Shown here: positions 9,651-17,016 of the stretch, piece by piece
Position numbering within the stretch: the stretch's first letter is position 1
Layout: the number at the start of each line of letters is the position of its first letter
NCBI RefSeq assembly: GCF_000310225.1
Contig: NZ_AMXF01000023.1
Span: 1 to 34,425, forward strand
Length of the DNA stretch: 34,425 nt
Source: Thauera phenylacetica B4P
GTDB lineage: Bacteria > Pseudomonadota > Gammaproteobacteria > Burkholderiales > Rhodocyclaceae
Direction: 5' to 3'
Made by a program: the position numbers and the translations under genes
The notes under the pieces: generated by a model
The model's database searches: none
Told to the model about the DNA's origin: nothing
The model's input: the letters and a program-made list of their open reading frames with translations, nothing else

Positions 9651-11060
9651 ATGCAGGAAGCAACCCTCTCCTTCAAGGCGCGCGCCAAGGAAGCTCTGGC
9701 CGACCCGACACTCAAGATCGCGATCGACCGTACCACCGGCACGGCCGAGCGCAAGCGCGCAGTGGCGATGACGCAGTTCCCGCAGTTCGAGGCGGCCCGC
9801 GAGCGCGGCAAGCGCATCAAGGACCACGTCATCGCGAACCTCGACCATTACCTGCTCGAGTTCGAGCGCAACGCGATCGCCTCGGGGGCCAAGGTGCACT
9901 GGGCGAGGACGGCCGAAGAGGCCTCGCAGATCGTCGTGCGTCTTTGCAAGGAAGCCGGCGCCAAACGCGTCACCCGCGTCAAGTCGATGCTCGGCGAGGA
10001 GATCGGCCTGCCCCATGCGCTCGACGAAGCCGGCATCGAGCGCGTCGAGACCGACCTCGCCGAACACATCGTGCAGCTCGGCGGCGACCGCCCCTCGCAC
10101 ATCGTGTGGCCGTCGATGCACCGTACGCGCGAGCAGGTGTCGGAGATGTTCAAGCGCCTGCACCGCGCACCGCACCAGGAAGAGACCATCGAGGCGATGG
10201 TTGACAGCGCGCGCCGCGAGCTGCGCGACAAGTTCCTGACCGCCGACGTGTCGATCTCGGGCGCGAACTTCCTCCTCGCCGACACCGGCGCCACGTGCAC
10301 GGTGACCAACGAGGGCAACGCCGAACTCACCACCACCCCGCCGAGGGTGCACATCGTCACCGCCGGCATCGAGAAGCTCGTCCCCAGCATGGGCCACGCG
10401 ATCGCCATGCTGCGCCTACTGGTGCGTTCGGCGACCGGGGCGGACGTCACCCAATACACCACCTTCCACTGCGGACCGAAGCAGACCGGTGATCGCGACG
10501 GGCCGGAAGAATTCCACATCGTGCTGGTCGACAACGGCCGCACCCGCATGCTGCGCGAGGGCATGAAGGACATGCTGCGCTGCATCCGCTGCGGTGCCTG
10601 CATGAACCACTGCGTGGTGTTCCGCCAGTTGGGCGGCCACGTCTATGGCGGCACCTACCCCGGCCCGATGGGCGCGGTGCTGACACCGGTTTTCGATGGC
10701 CTCGAGTCGTCGCGCGACCTCCCGCACGCATGCACGATGAACGGCAAGTGCCAGGAAGTCTGCCCGGTGGCCATCCCGCTGCCGACCCTGCTGCGCGGCT
10801 GGCGCGACCGCTCCTGGCGCGAGGGCCTGGAGCCGGCCACGGTCCGTTTTGGCCTGGGCATCCACACCTTCGTCGCATCACGCCCGCGGCTGTACCGGCT
10901 CGGCACGGCGATCGCGATCCGGGTGATGCGCTTGTTCAGTCGCGGCGGCCTCGTGAAGGGAATGCCCGGCCTGGGCGCATGGACCGCCTATCGCGAGTTC
11001 CCCGCCCCGGCGAAGCGCACCTTCATGGAGATGTACAAGGATCAGGAGAAAGGCCAATGA
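9651..11060 (+). CDS. lutB: L-lactate dehydrogenase complex iron-sulfur subunit LutB/LldF
   Basis: The 469-aa iron-sulfur subunit of the L-lactate oxidation complex. An N-terminal LUD-type domain (about 60-290) includes GANFLLADTGATCTVTNEGN. A ferredoxin-like part follows, with cluster ligands Cys311, 314, 317 and 321 in CIRCGACMNHC, and a second set at Cys361, 367 and 371 ending in CP. The C-terminal region (WRDRSWREGLEP onward) is typical of LutB. Start and stop are tightly coupled to the neighbours: three bases after lutA, and an ATGA overlap with lutC. The three genes are therefore surely translated from one mRNA. The electron acceptor is not shown by the sequence. Confidence 0.95.
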   Translation: MQEATLSFKARAKEALADPTLKIAIDRTTGTAERKRAVAMTQFPQFEAARERGKRIKDHVIANLDHYLLEFERNAIASGAKVHWARTAEEASQIVVRLCKEAGAKRVTRVKSMLGEEIGLPHALDEAGIERVETDLAEHIVQLGGDRPSHIVWPSMHRTREQVSEMFKRLHRAPHQEETIEAMVDSARRELRDKFLTADVSISGANFLLADTGATCTVTNEGNAELTTTPPRVHIVTAGIEKLVPSMGHAIAMLRLLVRSATGADVTQYTTFHCGPKQTGDRDGPEEFHIVLVDNGRTRMLREGMKDMLRCIRCGACMNHCVVFRQLGGHVYGGTYPGPMGAVLTPVFDGLESSRDLPHACTMNGKCQEVCPVAIPLPTLLRGWRDRSWREGLEPATVRFGLGIHTFVASRPRLYRLGTAIAIRVMRLFSRGGLVKGMPGLGAWTAYREFPAPAKRTFMEMYKDQEKGQ

Positions 11061-11719
11061 GCGCACGCGAAACCATCCTCGACGCCGTGCGCAGCGGCCT
11101 CGGCAACACAGCGGTCGATCCGGCGGCGGTACGTCGCGACGCGGATGCGCTGCTGCAGGATCTGCCGTCCATTCGCCCGGCGCTGCTGGCCGACGGGCTG
11201 GTGGACGCCTTCATCGCCCGCGTCACCAGCCCCAAGGTGGCCGCAACCGCCGAGCGCATCGCCAGCGCGAGCGAGCTGCCGGCGGCGGTCGGACGCTACC
11301 TCGAGGCGTTTGGACTGCCCGCGGTGGTGGCACTGCAGCCCGCGGCGCCGCTGCAGGACCTGGACTGGTCAGGGTTCGAGCTCCACGACAAGGTGGCGCC
11401 AGACGAGATGATCGCGATCGGCGTCGCGCGCTGGGGCATCGCCGAGACCGGCTCGCTGGTGTTTCACTCGGGCGCCGATACGCCGATCCTCGCCAACTTC
11501 CTGCCGCTGCATCACCTCGTCATGGTACGGGCGGACACGATCCTCCCCTTCCTCGACGACTACGCCGCGGCGACCGCCGGCCAGCGCCCGCCGCGCAACG
11601 TCAACATCGTCACGGGGGCCAGCGGCACCACGGACATCGAGGGCAGCCTCGTGCTGGGGGCGCATGGCCCGCGTTTCCTGCACGTGGTGATCGTCGGAAC
11701 GCCCGACAGCAGCGAATAA
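11057..11719 (+). CDS. lutC: L-lactate dehydrogenase complex subunit LutC/LldG
   Basis: The third subunit of the LutABC complex, 220 aa, consisting of a single LUD (DUF162) domain. Diagnostic segments are GIAETGSLVFHSG, LPLHHLVMV and the C-terminal GASGTTDIEGSLVLGAHGP followed by LHVVIVG. It begins with ATGA overlapping the lutB stop; the preceding AGGAGAAAGG inside lutB provides the ribosome site. It is the last chromosomal gene before the integrative-element remnant, and its reading frame and C-terminus look intact, so the junction lies downstream of the lactate operon rather than inside it. Confidence 0.93.
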   Translation: MSARETILDAVRSGLGNTAVDPAAVRRDADALLQDLPSIRPALLADGLVDAFIARVTSPKVAATAERIASASELPAAVGRYLEAFGLPAVVALQPAAPLQDLDWSGFELHDKVAPDEMIAIGVARWGIAETGSLVFHSGADTPILANFLPLHHLVMVRADTILPFLDDYAAATAGQRPPRNVNIVTGASGTTDIEGSLVLGAHGPRFLHVVIVGTPDSSE

Positions 11720-11729
11720 GTGAAGGCGT

Positions 11730-11757
11730 CGCACCAAGTCAGCTCTGTGCTGGTGCG
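11730..11757 (+). terminator. Weak hairpin after lutC
   Basis: CGCACCA (11730-11736) pairs with TGGTGCG (11751-11757) around a 14-base loop, starting 11 bases after the lutC stop. There is no following T-run, so intrinsic termination is doubtful. It is the only candidate terminator for the lut operon before the foreign DNA begins. Confidence 0.35.
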
Positions 11758-11805
11758 GCATCAAGACGTCTCCACCCCAGTTTCATCGGCTCCCTCCTCC
11801 GGCCG

Positions 11806-14004
11806 GTGAAAACGAGGCGGCGCCGATGGGCTCCCCCCCCATGCAACAGGCGCCGCCTCACCTCTCCCCCGACAAATCCGATTGAAGGCGTAGCGATCGA
11901 TCAAGACCGGAGCCCGACCGTGCTCGGCGCCACTGCCGAGGACCGGGAACGTTTCTACGTGCTGACCCGCTATCCGGAGGGGCGGGAGGAGGGCGAGATC
12001 GAGCTCGCCAGCGGCACCGACTTCGCGCAACGCCTGTTCTTCGGCGAGCCGCGGTCGGACGTGTCCAACGGCCTGTGGTTCTTTGACGACATGCCGCATC
12101 GGGTGATCGTGATGGATCGTCTGCGCACACCGCCGGCGACCGGTCATCTGACGGGCGAGACGCGCAAAGGCGGCGATGCCATGAACGCGCTCTTCGACCA
12201 GATGCCCGAGGACACGGTGATGTGCCTGACGCTGGTCGCCACGCCCCAGGACGTGCTCGAGGCGCACCTGAACCACCTCGCCAGGAAGGCCGTCGGTGAG
12301 ACCCTGGCCTCGGAACAGGCACGGCAGGACGTGCAGCAGGTGCGCGGCCTGATCGGCAGCGCACACAAGCTCTACCGCGGTGCGCTGGCCTTCTACCTGC
12401 GCGGCCGCGACCTGGAACAGCTCGATGCGCGCGGCGTGCAACTCGTCAACGTGATGCTCAACGCTGGCCTGCAACCGGTGCGTGAAGAGGATGAGGTGGC
12501 GCCGCTGAACAGCTATCTGCGCTGGCTACCGTGCGTGTTCGATCCGGCTGCCGACAAGCGCCAGTGGTACACCCAACTCATGTTCGCGCAACACGCGGCG
12601 AACCTCGCCCCCGTCTGGGGTCGCAGCCAGGGCACGGGGCATCCCGGCATCACGTTCTTCAACCGCGGCGGCGGTCCGATCACCTTCGATCCGTTGAACC
12701 GTCTCGACCGGCAGATGAACGCCCATCTGTTCCTGTTCGGTCCCACGGGTTCGGGCAAGAGCGCGACGCTCAACAACATCCTGAATCAGGTGACGGCGAT
12801 CTATCGGCCGCGCCTCTTCATCGTCGAGGCGGGCAACAGTTTCGGGCTGTTCGGTGACTTCGCGGCACGGCTGGGTCTCACCGTGCATCGGGTGAAGCTC
12901 GCACCGGGCGCGGGCGTCAGTCTGGCTCCGTTCGCCGACGCCTGGCGCCTGGTCGATACGCCGAGTCAGGTACAGACGCTGGACGCCGATGCGCTCGACG
13001 AGGACCAGGCCGATGCCGGCATGGCCGTGGAAGGCGATGAGCAGCGCGACGTGCTCGGCGAGTTGGAGATCACTGCACGACTGATGATCACCGGCGGCGA
13101 GGACAAGGAAGAAGCGCGCATGACGCGCGCCGACCGCAGCCTGATCCGTCAGTGCATTCTCGATGCGGCCCAGCATTGCGTAGCGGACAGACGCACGGTG
13201 CTCACGCGCGATGTGCGCGACGCGCTGCGCGAGCGCGCCCGCGACGCCACGCTGCCGGAGATGCGGCGCGCACGGCTGCTGGAGATGGCCGACGCCATGG
13301 ACATGTTCTGCCAGGGCGTGGACGGCGAGATGTTCGACCGGTCGGGCACGCCGTGGCCCGAGGCGGACATCACCATCGTGGACCTGGCCACCTTCGCGCG
13401 CGAGGGCTACAACGCTCAACTCTCGATTGCCTACATCTCGCTCATCAACACGGTCAACAACATTGCCGAGCGCGACCAGTTCCTGGGCCGGCCGATCATC
13501 AACGTGACGGACGAAGGCCACATCATCACGAAGAACCCGCTGCTCGCGCCCTACGTGGTCAAGATCACCAAGATGTGGCGCAAGCTGGGCGCCTGGTTCT
13601 GGCTCGCCACGCAGAACCTGGACGACTTGCCGAAAGCGGCCGAGCCCATGCTCAACATGATCGAGTGGTGGATCTGCCTGTCGATGCCGCCCGATGAAGT
13701 CGAGAAGATCGCGCGCTTCCGCGAACTCAACGCGTCGCAGAAGGCGCTGATGCTCTCGGCGCGCAAGGAGGCTGGCAAGTTCAGCGAGGGCGTCATCCTG
13801 TCCAAGTCGATGGAGGTGCTGTTCCGGGCCGTGCCGCCCAGCCTCTACCTGGCGATGGCGATGACCGAGCCCGAGGAGAAGGCCGAACGCTTCCAGTTGA
13901 TGCAGCAGCACGGCATCAGCGAGCTGGATGCCGCCTTCCGCGTGGCCGAGAAGATCGACCGTGCACGGGGCATCGACGCGCTGGCGCTGGACATGTTGGC
14001 CTGA
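11806..14004 (+). CDS. Conjugative transfer ATPase (TraC/VirB4-like, TIGR03744 family), 5'-truncated
   Basis: The ATPase energising the type IV secretion apparatus of ICEclc/PFGI-1-type elements. Recognisable family sequence begins only around FYVLTRYP and LFFGEPRSD, so roughly the first quarter of a normally 900-plus-residue protein is missing. The C-terminal part is intact: Walker A in FGPTGSGKSATL, a Walker B-like acidic pair in NVTDEGHI, then WFWLATQNLDDLP and the family tail. The frame is open back to a GTG at 11806, but that start has no convincing ribosome site, and the first 30 or so codons (Arg/Pro-rich) look unrelated. The gene is probably non-functional. Genes that normally precede it in this ICE family are absent, which marks the break point of the element. 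Confidence 0.8.
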   Translation: MKTRRRRWAPPPCNRRRLTSPPTNPIEGVAIDQDRSPTVLGATAEDRERFYVLTRYPEGREEGEIELASGTDFAQRLFFGEPRSDVSNGLWFFDDMPHRVIVMDRLRTPPATGHLTGETRKGGDAMNALFDQMPEDTVMCLTLVATPQDVLEAHLNHLARKAVGETLASEQARQDVQQVRGLIGSAHKLYRGALAFYLRGRDLEQLDARGVQLVNVMLNAGLQPVREEDEVAPLNSYLRWLPCVFDPAADKRQWYTQLMFAQHAANLAPVWGRSQGTGHPGITFFNRGGGPITFDPLNRLDRQMNAHLFLFGPTGSGKSATLNNILNQVTAIYRPRLFIVEAGNSFGLFGDFAARLGLTVHRVKLAPGAGVSLAPFADAWRLVDTPSQVQTLDADALDEDQADAGMAVEGDEQRDVLGELEITARLMITGGEDKEEARMTRADRSLIRQCILDAAQHCVADRRTVLTRDVRDALRERARDATLPEMRRARLLEMADAMDMFCQGVDGEMFDRSGTPWPEADITIVDLATFAREGYNAQLSIAYISLINTVNNIAERDQFLGRPIINVTDEGHIITKNPLLAPYVVKITKMWRKLGAWFWLATQNLDDLPKAAEPMLNMIEWWICLSMPPDEVEKIARFRELNASQKALMLSARKEAGKFSEGVILSKSMEVLFRAVPPSLYLAMAMTEPEEKAERFQLMQQHGISELDAAFRVAEKIDRARGIDALALDMLA
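11814..11859. repeat. 11-bp perfect inverted repeat at the chromosome/ICE junction
   Basis: GAGGCGGCGCC (11814-11824) is the exact reverse complement of GGCGCCGCCTC (11849-11859); the spacer is 24 bases and contains a run of eight C. It lies between the end of lutC and the first recognisable TraC sequence. It could be a remnant of the event that joined the two regions or a terminator-like structure. No transposase or target duplication is visible beside it. Confidence 0.45.
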
Positions 14005-14017
14005 CGGGAGCAACACG

Positions 14018-14761
14018 ATGCGCGTGCCCTCGTTCAGCCGCCGTGGTCACTGGATCGGTCCGCTGATCGCGGTGACGATTGGGGGCGCCTCGTGGATGCT
14101 GCTTCGCGCGCCGCATCCGACAACCGAGTCCATGTCCCTGGCCGCCGCCGAGTCCGACGCGCCGAAACCCGCTGGCCCGCCCCGGCTGTATGGCCGTGCC
14201 GATGCACGCTTCACGGTGGTCGGGTACGCCGACCTGGAGTGTCCGCACTGCCGGGCCTACTTCCCCGCACTCAAGCGCTGGATCGACGCCCATCCCGAGG
14301 TGAACTGGCAGTGGCACCACCTGCCGCTGTCCATGCACGAGCCGGCCGCGACTGCCGCGGCGCGCCTGGCCGAGTGCGCGGGCGAGACGGGCGGACATGC
14401 CACGTTCTGGCAGGCCGTGGCGTGGCTCTACTCGAACACCCGTGGCGACGGGCAGGGTGTGCCGGCGGGCCTGCACTATCCCGAGCTCACGCCAGCCATG
14501 GAGGGCTGTCTCGACAGCGATCGCCCCGATGCCGTCATCCGTGCTCAGGCGGTGGAAGCCGCAGAGCAGGGCATCTCGGCCACACCGGCCTTGCAGCTGC
14601 GCGACCGCGGGACCGGCAGGACGCTCCTGCTGAATGGTCCTGTCGAAGGTGATGCCTTGCTGTCGGCCATCGACCTGCTCGCCGCCGGCGGTACGACCGT
14701 CGCCGAACCTGCCCATTCCGGAGACATGCCCACCGGCGTTGCCGGTGACATGCCCAGGTAG
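14018..14761 (+). CDS. DsbA-like periplasmic thiol:disulfide oxidoreductase of the ICE
   Basis: A 247-aa protein with an N-terminal membrane anchor or uncleaved signal (about residues 12-30) and a thioredoxin-fold domain with the active-site motif CPHC (Cys75, Cys78). A cis-Pro-like ISATPAL segment lies nearer the C-terminus. Its likely role is disulfide formation or isomerisation in secreted mating-pair proteins; the TIGR03756 and TIGR03755 proteins encoded just downstream are Cys-rich. The ATG at 14018 follows GGGAG by seven bases and lies 13 bases after the traC stop. The last dozen residues repeat GDMP twice, encoded by a direct repeat around a small hairpin, which may be a recent tail extension. 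Confidence 0.8.
   Translation: MRVPSFSRRGHWIGPLIAVTIGGASWMLLRAPHPTTESMSLAAAESDAPKPAGPPRLYGRADARFTVVGYADLECPHCRAYFPALKRWIDAHPEVNWQWHHLPLSMHEPAATAAARLAECAGETGGHATFWQAVAWLYSNTRGDGQGVPAGLHYPELTPAMEGCLDSDRPDAVIRAQAVEAAEQGISATPALQLRDRGTGRTLLLNGPVEGDALLSAIDLLAAGGTTVAEPAHSGDMPTGVAGDMPR
14731..14747 (+). repeat. Hairpin and flanking direct repeat at the end of the DsbA-like gene
   Basis: CACCGGC, a 3-base loop and GCCGGTG form a perfect 7-bp stem. It is flanked by two copies of GACATGCCCA at 14723-14732 and 14747-14756. The structure ends just before the stop codon. Confidence 0.4.
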
Positions 14762-14898
14762 CCATCGATCTTCAAGGCTACGGCGCGGCGGGTCCGCGTT
14801 GATCGAAACCCGTTCGCATCGCATCCGTTGACGCGAACAGCCACTGCATTTGCGGTGGTGGATGCCGGCTCGTCACCTGTTTCAATCCTATCGTCCCA

Positions 14899-14949
14899 GG
14901 AGGGTTTGCCCTCCAGGGGCAGGCGCCCTCCGATCTCATCCATTGGAGG
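14899..14949 (+). promoter_or_regulatory. Possible RBS-sequestering leader of radC
   Basis: The radC ribosome site GGAGG (14945-14949) can pair with CCTCC at 14927-14931. Another copy, CCCTCC at 14909-14914, can instead pair with GGAGGG at 14899-14904 around a 4-base loop. Alternating complementary segments ending on a ribosome site suggest a translational switch or attenuating structure. No known riboswitch class is recognised. The rest of 14762-14898 shows nothing I can name. Confidence 0.3.
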
Positions 14950-14955
14950 TTCGCC

Positions 14956-15450
14956 ATGTCTCTTGTCATCGCCGACTCCGGCCCGGAGTCGCTCACCCTG
15001 ATCGCCGCCCAGCACGAAGACTGGATCATCCAGCAGGCGATCATGCTGCTGGAGAACCGCGTGTTCAGGGGCGGTCCAGTACTGGAGAGTCCCGCCGCCG
15101 TGCGCGACTACCTGCGCCTGAAACTGGTCGCGGAGCCGAACGAAATCCTGGCCGTCGTGTTTCTCAACAGCCAGCACCAGGTGCTCGCCTTTGAGCCGTT
15201 ATTCAAGGGCACGGTCGACCAGACTCCGGTGTATCCGCGCATATTGGTTCAGCGTGCACTGGCGCTCAACGCTTCGGCCCAGATCCTGGCGCATCAGCAC
15301 CCGTCGGGGAAAACCGAGCCTTCAGCCGCCGATCGTGCGATCACAGAGCGGCTGACGAGCGCGCTGGCCACCATCGACGTCCGGGTGCTGGATCACTTCA
15401 TCGTCGGCAAGGGCAGCCCGTACTCGTTCGCCGAAGCCGGCTTGTTGTAG
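14956..15450 (+). CDS. radC: RadC family protein (JAB/MPN domain), ICE-borne
   Basis: A 164-aa RadC-like protein consisting of the JAMM/MPN domain without the N-terminal helix-hairpin-helix part of chromosomal RadC. This short form is common in mobile elements. The metal-binding signature is AHQHPSGKTEPSAADRAIT: His-x-His-Pro followed by Ser and Asp. Position two is Gln where HNHPSG is usual, which should not remove a metal ligand. The start has a strong GGAGG seven bases upstream. Function is poorly defined in this family; a repair role has been doubted, and a metalloprotease or anti-restriction-like role is only speculation. It sits in the usual ICE order between the DsbA-like protein and TIGR03757. 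Confidence 0.88.
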   Translation: MSLVIADSGPESLTLIAAQHEDWIIQQAIMLLENRVFRGGPVLESPAAVRDYLRLKLVAEPNEILAVVFLNSQHQVLAFEPLFKGTVDQTPVYPRILVQRALALNASAQILAHQHPSGKTEPSAADRAITERLTSALATIDVRVLDHFIVGKGSPYSFAEAGLL

Positions 15451-15615
15451 CTGCATCCCGGACGCATTCGTTTCATCACCACGGGAGCCATTGGCTCCCG
15501 CTTCCTTTTGGTTCTTCCGCAGGAAATCGGGGCTGAGCGGTTTCGGTTTCTGTGTCGTTGCCTGATGGGGATTGCGTTCGACTACGAGTCTGCATCGACT
15601 CCGCGGAGGCGCGCC

Positions 15616-16065
15616 GTGCCGGTTCATTCCCCCAACCTTCCTGCTGCCTCGCGGCGTCCCCTGGCGGCAAGACTGACCGCCGGACTGTGCGCCGTGTTGC
15701 TTGGCCCCATCGCGACCGCCGCCGATGTGCTCGTCGTCACCGACAGCCATCATCCGGTGCAGGCTCCGGCTGGCGCGCGGGTCATCGAACTGGACCAGGC
15801 TGCGCGCATCGAGTTCGAACTCGCGGCGCACTTGCCGACCGACCCGCGACAGGCCGCGGCCCTGGTGCGGCAACGATTGCATGCCGGCGGTGAGGCGCTG
15901 CAGCGCCGAATCGGCCACGCCTATCAGGGTGTCGCGGATGCCTGGGGGCTGGGCATCGCCAGGATTCCCGCGGTGGTGGTCGATCGGCGCTACGTGGTCT
16001 ACGGCGAGCCCGACGTCCCCCGCGCCATTGCACGGATCGACGCATACCGGGGCACGCAGCCGTGA
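15616..16065 (+). CDS. ICE protein, TIGR03757 family (PFL_4709-like)
   Basis: A 149-aa exported protein from the type IV secretion region of ICEclc/PFGI-1-like elements. The open frame extends further upstream, but I choose the GTG at 15616: GGAGG lies six bases before it, and the protein then begins just ahead of a signal peptide (about residues 15-36, ending ATAA before DVLVV). The mature part has the family pattern VVTDSHHPV, then ARVIELD, and IARIPAVVVDRRYVVYGEPDV near the C-terminus, which resembles the redox-protein-like fold of TrbC/TraW-type proteins. It is translationally coupled to the next gene by a GTGA overlap. Its exact role in mating-pair formation is unknown. Confidence 0.8.
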   Translation: MPVHSPNLPAASRRPLAARLTAGLCAVLLGPIATAADVLVVTDSHHPVQAPAGARVIELDQAARIEFELAAHLPTDPRQAAALVRQRLHAGGEALQRRIGHAYQGVADAWGLGIARIPAVVVDRRYVVYGEPDVPRAIARIDAYRGTQP

Positions 16066-17006
16066 GCCTCCTGTTGGCGTCCTCATGCTTGCATGCCACG
16101 GTCGCCTCGCTGCTGCTGAGCGCGGCCACGGCGGCGTTCGCCCTGGACACGGCCACGATTGTTTCGTCGGCGCTGTCCCGCGACTGCCTGGACTACCGCG
16201 TCGTGGGCGTTTGCTACTGGCTGAACTGCGGGCGATCCGGTTGTTCGGTGCGCACCTCCGTCAAGGTGCGCCACTACGTCCCCGGTGCGGTGGTGTCGAG
16301 CTACTCGAACACCGGCGAGAACCCCTGGCTGGAAGTCAGGGCGATGAGCATGCCCAACCCAACCGCCAAGGCAGGCGGTGACGGTACGACCAACCACGGC
16401 AACGAGAACAACCTCGCCAAGTTCAAGAACGCCGATGTCGTCGGCCATCCAGCCGGGATGGTGTTCCGCCAGTTCGCCAGCACGTCCGGTTACACCTGCG
16501 AAGGTGCAGGCACCGCCTTCATGCCGTATCTGTTGAGCACGCTCGACACGCTGGCCTGGCGCTACAACGTCCCCGAGATGGCGTACCCGGAAGCGCTGGT
16601 TCCCGGCCTGCGCGAGATCGGTACGCGCACTGGCCTGAATCTCTGGGGCAACGTGTATCCCCGCGGTGGCTTTCTGCATCAGACCGACGACCACAAGAGC
16701 GGCGCCGTGGTCGCGCAGCGCGCGGGCGACATCGTGACGCGCCGCAACCAGCTTCACGTGTACCAGCCGCTGCTGGCCAATGCCCGTGACGGCTACTGGC
16801 CAGCCGGCGCGCTGATGGAGACCGACGCCTCGACGGGCAAGTGGCAGGAGCTGACGCCAACGCTTTCGAACAGTTGCGTGGTCTTCCCGCACAGTCGTAC
16901 CCGCGTGCAGGCCCGGCAAGGCGACTACGCCTGGGCCTTGTGGCGGCCGTATTCCTGCTGCCGGCGCCGTGGCCAGGTCTTCCTCGGTAGCGTCGATTTC
17001 ATGTGA
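16062..17006 (+). CDS. ICE protein, TIGR03756 family (TraU-like)
   Basis: A 314-aa secreted protein starting with GTG, overlapping the previous stop. It has a signal peptide (about 1-28, ending AFA-L). The mature protein is Cys-rich: DCLDYRVVGVCYWLNCGRSGC near the N-terminus and SCC near the C-terminus. This is the hallmark of TraU-like mating-pair assembly proteins, which depend on disulfide bonds, and fits the DsbA-like gene upstream. Other family segments are NHGNENNLAKFKNADVVGHP, NLWGNVYPRGGF and DYAWALWRPYSCC. It probably acts in the periplasm in assembly or stabilisation of mating pairs, as inferred from TraU. Confidence 0.85.
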   Translation: MSLLLASSCLHATVASLLLSAATAAFALDTATIVSSALSRDCLDYRVVGVCYWLNCGRSGCSVRTSVKVRHYVPGAVVSSYSNTGENPWLEVRAMSMPNPTAKAGGDGTTNHGNENNLAKFKNADVVGHPAGMVFRQFASTSGYTCEGAGTAFMPYLLSTLDTLAWRYNVPEMAYPEALVPGLREIGTRTGLNLWGNVYPRGGFLHQTDDHKSGAVVAQRAGDIVTRRNQLHVYQPLLANARDGYWPAGALMETDASTGKWQELTPTLSNSCVVFPHSRTRVQARQGDYAWALWRPYSCCRRRGQVFLGSVDFM

Positions 17007-17016
17007 GAAACCCACG

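Noticed and set aside
11720-11900. attR copy at the left edge of the ICE
   Set aside because: I looked for the tRNA-Gly 3' end sequence in either orientation and found only a short chance GTGAAGG match, far below the 18 or so bases expected.
12526-14016. 496-codon - strand open frame opposite the TraC-like gene
   Set aside because: Antisense shadow; the + strand has Walker motifs and TraC family sequence.
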